DNA of 64,000 bases. It comes from Dendrocalamus latiflorus. Taxonomy: Eukaryota; Streptophyta; Magnoliopsida; Poales; Poaceae. The notes beneath the pieces were generated by a model. The model did not search any database. It saw nothing but the letters and a program-made list of their open reading frames with translations, and had not been told where the DNA came from. Position numbers and translations under genes: made by a program. The stretch is taken from NCBI GenBank assembly GCA_017311315.1, contig CM029666.1, positions 33,738,749 to 33,802,748 on the forward strand, in the 5' to 3' direction. Every line of letters starts with the position of its first letter. Position 1 is the stretch's first letter. Of this stretch, positions 23,199 through 35,500 are shown in pieces.

Positions 23199-23284
23199 CT
23201 CACATATACTAGGTCTTTTGTCAAAAAATTTAGGTGTTCAGCTGAGTATCCATAAACCACTGTAGATCCACCCCTGGTTAAAAT

Positions 23285-24594
23285 GGAACCTAGCTACGTA
23301 TCCAGCTAGCTACATCATTCGCCAATCTGCAATCGCATGTTTGTCATTCCTTTGCCTTTAGATTAAGTAGGAGCTGGTGAATGATTGTATCAAAGAATCA
23401 CAATATTAGCGTTTAGACAAGCAGGGATTTGAAACGCTTTATGTATTTTAGCATCCATGCATGTCAGATTATTAGCCTTCCTTTCCTCGGCAGTATTAAT
23501 TGATTTCAGGATTATAGTACGCACGGATGCTGACCACTCACCGGACATCCCTACTCCGGCAACTAACCTTTTGGGTTGGTAACATGTGCCTACTCCAAAG
23601 AGCTACCCTATTTATACTATTTTTCTAAAAGCTATTTTTCTATAGTAATAGCTTTTTATAGTATCTAATTTTTAAACGGAGTATCTTTTTAAGACGATGT
23701 TTACTAGTCAATTGTAGTACATACTAGAGCGACTTCATTTATATCGGCCAAATTCGCACACAAGTGTTTCTTTCTACAAGCTGTTACTATTTATAAACCA
23801 AAGCTATAAGCCTATATGAACGGGTCTGGTTTCTTACTTATGAATTTGACTTTTGATTTTTAACTGAAATTGCACTGTAGCGACCGTTAGAATTTTCTGA
23901 GCCATTCAATTAAACAAAAATTAAATAATAAGAAAATAAAAAAAGACCATTATATCATCACAAATAATGTAAAGGAATAAGAGAAAAAAGAAAACCTGAA
24001 AAAACCAAATAAACCGAAATTAAAAGCTGACATGTTCCAAGTGGCTTCTAACTTAAATAAGACAAAAGCCAAAACCTGAAGCCATTTAGAGCAGGGCAGG
24101 TAAAGTTTGTAACCTATATATGGAGTGACCTACTACTCTCTAGATCTTTACTAGGTATTTATTATATAACTCTAATATCTATATATGATTAATCTACACC
24201 GTTATAACCTAGCCCCTCTAAAATAAGTGGTGGAAATCTTTATCTTTTTCTTTCGATTAATGTGACAATTTCTAGAATTTTTTCTTTTATGTGATTTTCT
24301 TGTCTCAAAATGAAGGAGATGCCTTGAATATCACTAATTGTTTTTATTTATATATATACTCTTCCATCATGCAAATAAGGCATTAATACATATAGTAGGC
24401 CTATTTTATACACACACATTCATACATATATATACACACACAGAGAGAGACCCCATATATATGCCTAGTTCCTTTGTATACATGTATATATTTCTGTATT
24501 TCATACACTAGTAACATGTGTATTGACTATAGTAGTATTAGTGTATTAGTCATTATTTGAACCGTACGTAACACATGTGGAAACATGCAAGCAT
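23285..24594. other. AT-rich intergenic sequence
   Basis: No gene seen. Around 23600-23840 it is weakly similar to the MITE at 19975-20194 (shared ACGGAGTATnTT and CTATATGAACGGGTC-like words), suggesting an older relative. Confidence 0.4.
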
Positions 24595-24844
24595 ATTCTC
24601 CCTATAGTCACAAATACATATCATTTTGGACATTAATATGGTCTCTAGAATACAACTTTGACCGCTAATTTTTATTGTAATATATTTATAAAACCTAATA
24701 AAATTATAATATTATAAAAACACTTTTAAGACAAATCTATACATATGATTTTTATTCATCCAATAAAAAAGATAACGATAGCTAAAGTTTTGAAAGTTTG
24801 ACTGCATGTATCGCAAAACAACATATATTTGTGACTTAAGGGGT
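24595..24844. mobile_element. Stowaway-type MITE, copy 1
   Basis: Ends CTCCCTATAGTCACAAATA and TATTTGTGACTTAAGGGG are inverted copies. The inside (AAACCTAATAAAATTATAAT, GTTTGACTGCATGTAT) is shared with the element at 30056-30616. The CTCCCT... ends are typical of grass Stowaway (Tc1/Mariner) MITEs. Confidence 0.75.
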
Positions 24845-24960
24845 ACAGTAACACCGCTATTAAATCTGTATAAACAAATGATCTGCGCTCATAATAACTC
24901 GCTACACTTAATTCTACTACTTTTGATTTACATCACCTAATTTAATTTAATCCACACTAA

Positions 24961-25191
24961 GAGCATCTCCAATAGTGACTTATGAGCTAGCTCTAAGCAT
25001 ATTATTTCATATTTTAATAGAAGAGAGAGAAAAGCTATCTCTTGATCAAGAGCTAGTCTCATACACACATTCCAAGATTATGTGAGAGTGTCATGTAAGG
25101 CTATTTATGTTATGAGCTATGTGCTAAAAGTTAGTACTATTGGAGAAGTTGTCTTAGAGCTAGTAACTAGCTCATACTGTTGGAGATGCTC
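24961..25191. mobile_element. Tourist-type MITE with TAA duplication
   Basis: Starts GAGCATCTCCAATAG and ends CTGTTGGAGATGCTC, good inverted ends. It is flanked by TAA at 24958-24960 and 25192-25194, the TWA target of PIF/Harbinger elements. The unit is 231 bp with no coding capacity. Confidence 0.85.
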
Positions 25192-25194
25192 TAA

Positions 25195-25711
25195 GGGCAC
25201 TCGCAATGCTCCAACTCTGGTCAGTGTCTATAAAATTTATGAAGGTGCCACGTAGGAAAAAAAAATTTAATGTGGCATTGGAGTTAAAGAGGTGAGAGAG
25301 AGTAGTATCATATGCAAGATATTGCTTAAACATGCAATCTAACCCAACGACATTAGCTAGAACATCCATTGGGGAGATGATGTCTACCACATTATTACCT
25401 AGAGCATCCATTGGGGTGGAGAGGGGAGAGGGAAATCTTGAATGATGCATTAATTTATTGACTGTGTCCACTCAAAGATATTATGTATTAGGAGAAAAAT
25501 GTCCATAGTTGTTTCTAAGTGATGTAGAGCCTATAGATATTATTATGTAGTGTCTTCCACTGAAAATACCCTATTGGATTAGTTCCTTCATTTTCGAATA
25601 CTAAGCAGTTAGTATCGTGTTCCGATGTTTTCTTCCCCAAATACTCAACTAGTCTGAGACTCTTAATTAATGCTTGTTTTTCCCAAACTATCTATGGCCG
25701 CGATCAACATG
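25195..25711. other. AT-rich sequence with degenerate MITE-like words
   Basis: GGGCACTCGCAATGCTCC at 25196 and repeated AGAGCATCCATTGGGG words (about 25360 and 25401) look like decayed MITE ends, but no duplication could be matched. No gene seen. Confidence 0.35.
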
Positions 25712-25972
25712 GCTGCCCAACAGTGCTCATGGCTTATTTGTCACTATTCATAAGTTTCGTCTTTTTCTGAATTTTTGGCTTTTTGTTGAGCTTTTTTGCC
25801 GGTTCTTTTTTTTCCCGTATTTGTTTATATTATACGTAATGGGCTAACATATTTTTTATATTTTTAAATTTTTTTAAATTTAATTATGCTAAATAAGCCC
25901 CTGTCAGCTACGGTGCTTTTTTCAGCCAGCTACAGTGTTTTCAGCCATAAGCCATGAGCTTTTCAGCCGAAC
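25712..25972. mobile_element. MITE-like repeat, copy 1
   Basis: Contains inverted GCTCATGGCTTAT (25725) and ATAAGCCATGAGC (25947). It is about 80-90 percent similar by eye to 43930-44213 (shared CAGCCAGCTACAGTGTTTTC and TTTTCAGCC near the right end). The exact borders are uncertain. Confidence 0.6.
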
Positions 25973-26219
25973 CGATCACCCCCTATATCAACTCTGCCTA
26001 TCTCCCCTAGCTACTTCCCTCGTTCCCTGTGCATTCATTCACGATTTGATAAAAAGAGTGTTAATTAGGTGTTTTAGAATGGAGATAAATTTTTTTTGTC
26101 TGGACACTATTTTTTCCCTTATTATCTACAAAGGAAAGAGAGAATAGGGTGTTATTGTTGGCTTCTGCGAGGGCAATTTGGTAATTTCTCAATTGAAAAA
26201 GGAAAAAGAGAGAGTGACA

Positions 26220-26480
26220 GGTGGGGCCCACCTGTCAGTGGGCCGGCTGAGATGATAAGGGGAGGACGTCTCCTCCCATGACCGTTCGGGTGCCCGGCTC
26301 CTCGTCTTCTCGCGAGCGGCGCGACCACGTCGTGCGGGCGACCGAGTCTTGTGGCGGCTACGGCGGTAAAGGAGGCGCCACCGGCTCGAGCGCTTCAGTG
26401 CAAACCGTGGTCATAGCCCGTCGACGTCTGCCCCACTCCCCTATAAAGGGCGCCTCTCCTCTCTGTGTTGCCGACAGCAA
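26220..26480 (+). promoter_or_regulatory. orphan promoter-like CpG-rich block
   Basis: A GTGGGGCCCACCTGTCAG motif common in grass promoters, then a CpG-rich stretch, then CTATAAAGGG with a TATAAA at 26442-26447, followed by a pyrimidine-rich leader and a CAAGGTGTGAG splice-donor-like site at about 26480. No coding region can be attached to it downstream. It may be the promoter of a lost or displaced gene, or of a non-coding transcript. Confidence 0.4.
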
Positions 26481-27838
26481 GGTGTGAGTCCTCCCCTTCC
26501 CCGATCTAAAATCTCTCGCTGTGGTTCTTCATTCTCGAGTCTTGAGAGCTGCTGGCTGGGTTTTCTCCGGTTGCCGTCGGCTGAAGAGCGCAAATCACCA
26601 TTCTAGGATTCCCCATGCGGTTTTCTTGAGCCATTTCTTGGATCTGGCTGAGAGGAAAGGTGTGGGGTTTGTCTCTAGTGGTTAATTTGGCTCAGACTTG
26701 AGCTGTGATTTGTGGGAGGTTTGTGACCCATTCTTGTTGTTCGCGAGCTCTCTTGGCCGGAGCTCTCGGTGGTCTTGTGCGGCATCAACCCTAACCCTCG
26801 ACTCCGGCATCAGCTTCCTGAGGTTGGAGTGGGCATTGTATCTCCGATAGCCACGCTCCTCTATTGCGGCAGCAAAGAGGGGTGCTAGGTTTTCTGGGTC
26901 AGTGCCGTGAGCGTGCCTTGCCCCTTTTGATTTCTTCACGGTGATTTTGAGTATCACCACTGCTGTGAGTATTTTGGTTCTTGTTTCTTTGCAATTTGGT
27001 GATATACTTCATATATCAGTGAGTCTCTTTAGTAGAAAATTTGTAAAGAACAGTTCTGTGGGCTAATTGCTCTATGATGAAATGACACAAAACTGATATT
27101 ATGTATGAATGTAATGGTAAATCAATAATGTTCACTATGAGAGAATGAAACATTGATTCTAGAAAGATTTTTGCACTGTCTAGCAAGCTGATTTCTTGAT
27201 CTGTTAATATTTGACAGTAGCAAGATTCATTTTTAGCTCAAGATCTAATCTACAACTGTCATATATAATCAAGATTAGGTTTTGTCATGGCAGAGAGGGT
27301 CAAGAATAAATCTTGTGTAACTAGCCTTCCGAGAGCACTAAAAACAACTCAATTTGTTAGTTATATGCTGAATGAGGTCATATATGGTAAGTTTTTGAGA
27401 TTAGCATTTCATTGTGCTTATTCACTTGAGGTTATGCTAATCATGAACTGTTATATGACATTTAATTTGGGCTTAGGTTTAATTTGCAATGGCTTACAAG
27501 ATTCATATGATTATATGTTGATTAAGCCATTGTTATGCCATATTTGTCATGCTTAGACATTTATTATAATTGTTGGAATTTAATTCAAAAATGTGCTTAT
27601 ACTGCAAATTTTACAACAGTTATACCTTATGCTTTCTACGTCATCATCAACTTGGAATTCTGGTAGTAGTTGCTTCCGCTACTAGTACAGTAGTACTGGT
27701 CAATGGTCATCCAAGACATGGTGCAAGAACACCGAGCCTTTTCGGCCTTTCGCCTCTAGACTTGACTCGTCGGAGCTAAAAATTCCTGCATGGTTTTCAG
27801 GTGTCAAAGCTGACAAAACGAGAAAATTAAGAATAGGC
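26481..27838. other. leader-like sequence without identifiable gene
   Basis: Moderately GC-rich to about 26960, then AT-rich. The short open frames (for example 27287-27556) show no recognised domain. I see no supported gene. Confidence 0.4.
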
Positions 27839-27841
27839 TTA

Positions 27842-28778
27842 GGGCATCCGCAACGCTCCACTGTGCCTAGGGGCCTTGTAGCCCGTCTATGTTAGAGCCA
27901 AGTCACGGTGGAGAGGAGAAGGAGAAAAGGTGATGGCTTGCAGTGTGTCAGGGAGGCCTGCAGAACTTGCGGTGCTTTGGGGGAGAGAGAAGGTAGTCTA
28001 TGGAGAGAGGGGGAGAGAAAAGGGCATTGCACCTCGTCGCTTTGCCCAAATCGCGCTGGTGCCCGCATGAGTGTAATCGATAAGACGCACGAGATGATGA
28101 CATCGTCAGTGATCAGGAAGATGATGTCGACGACGACCAGATTTGAACGCTGATGGCCAGATCCTGTTGGCGGTGTCAAGCGAGGGCAGTGATTGGATCT
28201 GGACGCCATTGAGTGGATCTGGCCAGAGCCTGGCGATGGCGAGGGCGATGCCGGGCAAGAAGATATTGGGCGCAAGGGCGGCGGCAACTAGTTTCATCCG
28301 AATCTAGATGGGCCCGACTAGATCCGACCGTAGAGCAGCGACGGTGGTCGAACGGGAGAAGGATCTGGCTAGGGGGATTTCTGAGGGGGGGGGGGTAAAA
28401 AATGAGTGTGCCAGATCCAGTCGGACGAGGGTGACGACGAGGTCACTCGATGGCGGTAGCGATGACCACGCATAGAGGATGACCGGATCTGGCGAAGGAG
28501 CAATGACAAAGGCAGCCAATAGAGTAATGACGATTGTCGACGGGAGGAGAGAGGGAATGTGGATGCGGGAAGGGGGAGGGAACGAGTACGCTGGGGAGTG
28601 GTTGAGTGGGGACCAACCGAGTAAAAAAAGTGGAAAACTAAACTACATAATTGAAGTTACTACTTTAAGTCACCATGCACTGTGGGAGGAAAATTTTTTA
28701 TGTGGTTGTTTGAGCTAATGTGGTGGTATTCTCTCTGATGAGATTACTACCTTATGGTAGCCTTCACTGTGGATGCCT
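27842..28778. mobile_element. PIF/Harbinger-like non-autonomous element
   Basis: Ends GGGCATCCGCAACGC and CACTGTGGATGCCT are short inverted copies. TTA flanks the unit on both sides (27839-27841 and 28779-28781). The 937-bp interior is GC-rich in the middle with a run of about ten G at 28385 and only short, overlapping open frames; no transposase is seen. The centre may be captured sequence. Confidence 0.55.
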
Positions 28779-28781
28779 TTA

Positions 28782-30053
28782 GCTACATGCAGTAGTTGAT
28801 GTTCTGCGGTCATTTGCATTACCTATTGCCACATTTGTTGACTTTTTTTTGTGATTTTTGTCTATGACTTCATTAGAAGTCGAAAATAAATGGGACGGTT
28901 TCTCCAAACGGTTTCTCTAAATTGTTTCTCCAAACGACTTTCTAAGCCTAAAACTGCATGCATTACCTACGTTGATGTCTCTATCGTCTCAAAAAGCACA
29001 AACAAAAATCACTAGTCATAGCTAATAGCCATCCGTTGTAGCCCAAAAAACAAGCTTTTACCGGTCAGGTTTTCCAATTCTTGGCAAGAAATTATGACCA
29101 GTCTTGCGGTCAAGATTCCTTCTCCAAGCATTTACCTTTCTACGTACATATACGGATTAGTATTTCTACAGTAGAACAGAAGCGCGTACTCTTCCGGGAC
29201 AGTACACATGCAGTTGATAGGCATATTTGACCTGTCAGCATTTACCGAGCATTTTATACGGTTCGTTTGGACATGCAGGTCGATCGGAAGATTCCTGGTT
29301 TCCGATAATTCCAAGTCTCTGCAGATTTCCTTCCGAGAATTTACCCATGGAATTCGTAGCCCGGACTCAAACTTAGAACTAGAATTCATATGCAGACCAG
29401 GTAAAAAAATCCTTGAAAAAAGTGAAGCTACAACTGTTTCTTTGCCTTTATTTCCAAGCAGTAAAATCAGCGCCGATAACATAAACAGAGTATAAGTATG
29501 GAACAAAAGAAAAAATATATGCAGGTTATGAAGTTCATCGAACCACCATATAAGGTGTATGTTGTGTACTAGGCTACGCGCAAGTGTACAGGCGGGAGGT
29601 TATTATTTTACTCTTTAGCAAAAGCTAATTTCTTGGCTCCTCCTCTCTGATTTTTTTTATTTGTGCCAAGCTCTATCATCTCGATCGATTGATAATGCAT
29701 CTCTTTATAGCCTAGCGCCAAGCTCGATTTGTCAGCATGAATTCAATCTGTTTGGTTGCAAGTTTCCAATCCCTTCCAATGCAATCTGCCTTCTCGGCAT
29801 GCATTTCCTTTATCTCGGAGTCCTGGTCATGGATACAACAAAATCATGTACGTGCGCACGGCGCTAGCCTGTGATAGTCTGTACTTTCATCTTACACAAA
29901 AACTCAGTCTTTATTCAATTTAACTTAAAAAAATCTTCATGTAGTGCGATGCAGGGAAAATCTTACCGGTGAAATTTCGCCAAAAATCAATAGTTATCGA
30001 TGTTATTGATGGGGTATAAAAATTCAAACCGGGCGGAAGATTTTGGATTTATC
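28782..30053. other. intergenic sequence, no gene recognised
   Basis: Short open frames around 29132-29506 on both strands have no recognisable domain. Small local repeats of TTTCTCCAAACGG occur at 28898-28942. At 29955-30045 there is weak similarity to sequence at 46625-46720 (GTTATTGATGGGnTnnAnA). Confidence 0.4.
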
Positions 30054-30055
30054 TA

Positions 30056-30616
<561 letters not shown>

Positions 30617-31037
30617 TAATTGTCATCAATGTTGTAGTACATTGGCTCAGTAGTATGATTGCTCATGTGGAGTTGTAGTGGTAGGATTAATTTTATATTG
30701 CTTATTTAACGTGAATTGTAATAGCATATAGTGCTTGCAGATCCAAAAGTAGCACTTCTGTGTTAATCCTTTTGCGCGAAATGAGGATGAAAGTGTAAGT
30801 AATATGTTATATGAGTGTTGGCCTGCCCCATGGGTGGGTTGGGCATTGAGCGGATTTTGAGACAGGGTATTATAGTTGGCATCAGAGTAGCAATCATCGC
30901 TGCATAGGTACGTGTACATGTGGGCCCTTAGTGGGTATCCACCACCACACGGAGGTTGCACCGATGGGTGGTTCTAGTTACCTGCTGTGTATACGATGTA
31001 TTGCTGAGGGCATTAGCCCTTAGGAGAGTGAATGTAA

Positions 31038-31458
31038 TGTTAGATTGATCTCAGCCGATTAGCCCAACGGCTAATCGGGCCTTGATCCGCGCCCTGATCG
31101 GGGGCGCCCAGCCCATCTCTTGGCTGGTGGGCCCCCGTCGCGCTGCGCAATAAATAGAGGGTGGGGGCCGGCGGCTCGACTTACGAGGTTCGCCTGAGCC
31201 GCAATCCCCACCCGACAAAACCCTAACCGATCTAGAGGGGGCGCAGTCAGCGACGGGAAGCACCGTCGCCGTCTCCTTCACCGGACCGCCGCCGCCGCCA
31301 CCATCCTCTTCTCCGACCGTCGCTGCCCGTGCGCAGACTTAGCTTCACCGCCGAACCCGCGATGGCCAGCTCCTCCTCCATGCAATCGGACGGTCGGTAC
31401 CCTCTCTCTCTCCCTTCCCTCTCAGATCTAGATTCCCAGGCGCGAAATAGAACCAACA
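31038..31458 (+). repeat. copia 5' LTR
   Basis: 421 bp with TG...CA ends. It has a TATA-like AATAAATAG at about 31149-31157. The long overlapping open frames from 31329 on both strands are driven by GC-rich composition in the LTR and leader. Confidence 0.93.
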
Positions 31459-31471
31459 ATGGTATCAGAGC

Positions 31472-32516
31472 GGGCAAAGGGGATCGGGGCTTACCGGTCG
31501 GCCGCCGTGCCGCTCGGGCCGCCACCGGGTGGATTGGGACTCACGGGTGCGGTCGCCGCGCCGTGCGAGGAGCCGCCGCTCCGGTCGAGCCCGGCTCGCT
31601 GCCGCTCCGCGGGCGCCTCACCGTGCGCCGCCGCTGCCCCGCCCTGCTTCGGGGGCCGCTGCTTCCTCCCGATGGCGCCGCCGCGCGCTGCCGCTCCGCG
31701 CTCGAGGCCGCCGCCGCCCTCGCCGCGCGGGAGCCAGCTGCCGCCGCAACTCCGCCCGCCGTCGCCTTGCGCGCGGGAGCAAGCCGCCGCCGCAGCTCCG
31801 CCCGCCGTCGCCTTGCGCGCGGGAGCCAGCCGCCGCCGCTGCTCCGTTTTTTCCGGGTGGAGCAAGGGGCAAATGCCCTAGGGTTAGGGTTTTGCCCCAT
31901 TTTATTTTGGCTGCCGCGCATGCAGGGCCGTCGGATGGGATCCGGCGGCCGGTATGAATCTGGGCCGCGCGCACATGTTTTGTTTGGGCCGCGGATGCGC
32001 TGATGGGCCAAAATGGCCATTTGCACAGTATTTTTTTGTTAAATGAATTTTAATTGTTTTCAGAAGTTTTTTTTTATTGAATTTGAATGCAATTTGAATC
32101 AAATCTCTGTAAATTTTTGCACCAACGTGTTAATTTTTCCAGAGATTAGATGTGTACAGTAATAATGCTTCTGAGTATGAATTATTTTAGAATAATTTTA
32201 TGTTTCCGCTGCAAAAGTTAATGTTGATTACTCTTTCAATTAAATTCGAACCAACGGGAGAATTTAATTTTTGAAATTGTTGTGAATTATGATATTGTTA
32301 TTTTCTGACCAACGTTGATAATAACAGTATTATAATTTTAATTGATGATTTTATACATTATTTCTATTTCTGCCCAACAGTGATGTAGATTTAATGTATA
32401 GATAAAATTGTATGTCGTATTTTGACCAACGTTGAAATAAGGCATATAATTTTGCTGTTATTATGTTTAAATGTTCTCACTGTATATGAATTGTGTTTTC
32501 AGGAGGATACTCCTTG
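31472..32516 (+). other. copia untranslated leader
   Basis: The first part (to about 31860) is very GC-rich with near repeats of GCCGCCGTCGCCTTGCGCGC. The second part is AT-rich with spaced ACCAACG(T/G)-type words (about 32123, 32250, 32310, 32424). A TTTTCAG just before the gag start suggests a leader intron. No protein is expected here. Confidence 0.55.
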
Positions 32517-35500
32517 ATGGGCTACATCAGGGATATCCCGGTTCTCAAAGGAGACAACTACGGTGAATGGAAGAAAAAGATTGACCTGGCCTTCATCTTG
32601 GCTGAGGTGGACTGGGTAGTCACCACACCGTGTCCCACAGAGCCTGTGGCACCGGTGAGGGATGAAAATGAGGCTGATGCTGCTTGGCAGACCAGACAGA
32701 AGGACTATGCTCCCATAAAAATGTCATATGATCTTGATCATAAAAAGTGGGTCACTGCCAACAAGAAATGTTTGGCTGTGATAAAGAATACGATTGAGCC
32801 TGCAATTGTGGGCTCAATCGCAGAGTGTGACACTGTCACAGAGTACCTTGAGAGAATAAAGAGTCAGTTTATTGGCTCTTCAAAGACTTATGCTACACAG
32901 CTGATTAAACAGCTTGTGACAGAAAGGTACTCTGGTGGTGGCAGTGGCATAAGAGAGCACATACTAAGGATGAGCAACTTGGTATCCAAGCTTAAACCAA
33001 TGGATTTGGCTCTCAAGGATGAGTTCCTTATTCATTTGGTTTTTGCTTCCTTGCCGAAAGAGTTTGGCACCTTTGTTGTCAACTACAACATGCAGCCCGA
33101 GAAATGGGACTTAGAAAAGTGCATAGCTATGTGTGTGCAAGAGGAGGAAAGAATCAAATTCTCACATGGTGATTCTATCAACTATGTGAAGGACTACAAG
33201 AAAAAGAACTTTAATCATTCCTCCTCAAAGACAGGAAAGCCTCAGCAACAAAATTTCATAGTGGAGAAAGATCAGTGCCTTCATTGCAAGAAAAAGGGAC
33301 ATTACAAGAATGATTGTCCCGATTTCTTGAAAATGATTATGTCAAAGAAAGGTGAGAACATCATTACGTTCATAAATGAGTCCCTATATGTACAATATTC
33401 AAAATCTACTTGGTGGATTGATTCAGGTGCAACTGTTCATGTTGCCAATAATTTGCAGGGATTCCGTTCGACGAGGAATACGCAAAGAAAAGAAAGATGC
33501 GTTAAAGTCGCAAATGGAGTCCAAGCTGAAGTTGAAGCCGTTGGCGATCTTTCATTAGAGCTAGCTGATGGATTCACTCTTTTACTTAGAGATGTTCTTT
33601 ATGTTTCCTCTTTACAGAGGAATTTGATTAGTGTTTCATGTTTGGACAATGATGGTTATGATTGTCATTTTGGAAATGGCAGGTGTGAAATAATGTTTAA
33701 TAAAGAATGTGTTGGTCTTGCCATCTTACAAAATGAGCTTTATTTGTTATCATTACGTGATGATGTGAATGTCGTATGCGATAATGGGAACGTTGCGTGC
33801 GAGAAAGTGGATGAATCCTCGTCTACGAATGTAAACAGGAAACGAAAGAGAACTCTAGATGCGTCATCAAAATTATGGCACTGTCGTTTATGCCATATTT
33901 CGAGGGGGAAAATAGAAAGACTAGTTAAGAATGATATTCTTCCTCCATTAGAGTTCTCAGACCTAGAACAATGCAGAGAATGCATTAAAGGAAAATATGT
34001 AAAGAAAATTAAGAAAGACGCCAAAAGAAGCACAGGAGTTCTACAAATTATTCACACAGACATTTGTGGTCCTTTTTCTGTGAAAAGTGTGGATGGTTAT
34101 GACTCGTTCATAACATTCACGGATGATTACTCCCGTTATGGATATATCTATCCAATCAAAGAAAGAAATGAAGCCTTGGATAAATTCAAGATATTTAAGG
34201 CTGAAGTTGAAAACCAACACGATTTAAAGATTAAGATAGTCCGATCTGATCGTGGGGGGGGAGTACTACGGTCGACATACCCCATATGGACAAGTTCCTG
34301 GACCTTTTGCAAGGTTTTTACAGGAAAATGGCATAGTGGCCCAGTATTCTACACCGGGCGAACCTCAGCAAAATGGAGTAGCTGAAAGACGCAATCGTAC
34401 CCTGATGGATATGGTGCGAAGCATGATGAGCTATTCCACACTCCCATTGAGTTTATGGATGGAGGCGTTGAAAACCGCCATTCATATTCTCAACAGAGTG
34501 CCTAGTAAGTCGGTGCCCAAAACACCGTACGAGTTGTGGACAGGAAAAGTTCCCTCACTAAACCACTTACGTGTGTGGGGGAGTCCTGCTGAGGCTAAAG
34601 TATTTAACCCAAACCTTGGGAAGCTTGATCCCAAAACAGTAAGTTGCCATTTCATTGGCTACCCTGAAAAGTCAAAAGGTTTTCGTTTCTACTGTCCAGA
34701 CAGATATACAAAGTTTGTATAAACGAGACACGCTGTCTTCTTAGAGGATGAAATGATGAGGGGAAGCATGGAATCTCGAGAGATTGACCTCGAAGAGAAG
34801 CGGGTGTATGCGCCCACTCCGATGATTCAAGAGCCATTCTTCACCCTACCTGCTGTCGCTGCACCGACGGTGCAAGACACTGTGGTGCCAGCACCTGTTA
34901 TTGTTCTTCCTGTGGCAACAATGAATGAGAATGAGGAACCTGTTCTTCAGGATCCTATAGAACCCATTGCCACAGGTCAGGGGGAGCAACAACAGCCTCA
35001 AACAGAAGATGTACCAAATGAGGAGGCCCCGAGGAGGTCTCAAAGAGTAAGAAGATCAGTAATTTCTGATGATTATCAGATTTATCATACAGAAGAATTT
35101 CAAATGGAGGATGATCCCACCTCATTTGAAGAAGCCATGAGAAGCGAAAATTCTTCAAAATGGCTTGAGGCTATGGAAGAGGAAATGAGGTCCATGAAGG
35201 CTAATAAAGTCTGAGACTTGGAAATTATTCCTAAAGGAGCCAAAACAGTAGGCTGTAAATGGGTCTACAAGACAAAGCTTGACTCCCAAGGGAATGTAGA
35301 AAGATACAAAGCGCGACTTGTGGCAAAAGGCTTTACGCAAAGAGAAGTGATTGATTACAATGAGACCTTTTCTCCAGTCTCATGTAAAGATTCCTTCAGA
35401 ATCATAATGGCATTAGTAGCACATTATGATTTAGAGTTACATCAGATGGATGTAAAGACGGCATTTCTTAATGGGGATTTGGAGGAAAATGTTTACATGG

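Larger units (their letters stand above)
21302..23276 (-). mobile_element. hAT-type element carrying gene fragments (Pack-type)
   Basis: The 1975-bp unit starts CAGTGGCGGGCGCAGG and ends GATCCACCCCTG, giving imperfect short inverted ends of the CAGnGGnGG form seen in hAT elements. It is bordered by a perfect 8-bp duplication GTTAAAAT (21294-21301 and 23277-23284), the length typical of hAT. It has no transposase. It contains a two-exon bHLH fragment (21885-22153, minus) and a strongly GC-rich block (22370-23100) that may be a second captured piece. It also contains a (TA)n run at 23136-23193. Confidence 0.75.

Noticed and set aside
22444..23265. 273-codon plus-strand frame and overlapping minus-strand frames of 181-221 codons
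   Set aside because: The GC-rich repeat composition keeps several frames open at once, the plus frame ends inside a TA repeat, and no domain is visible.
30633..30874. Cassandra-type TRIM with 5S RNA promoter
   Set aside because: The size class fits but no clear 5S core (TCCGAAGTTAAGC-like) was seen in either repeat.
31329..32026. Several overlapping frames of 118-224 codons
   Set aside because: They lie in the copia LTR and leader, overlap on both strands and are low-complexity Ala/Arg/Pro sequence.
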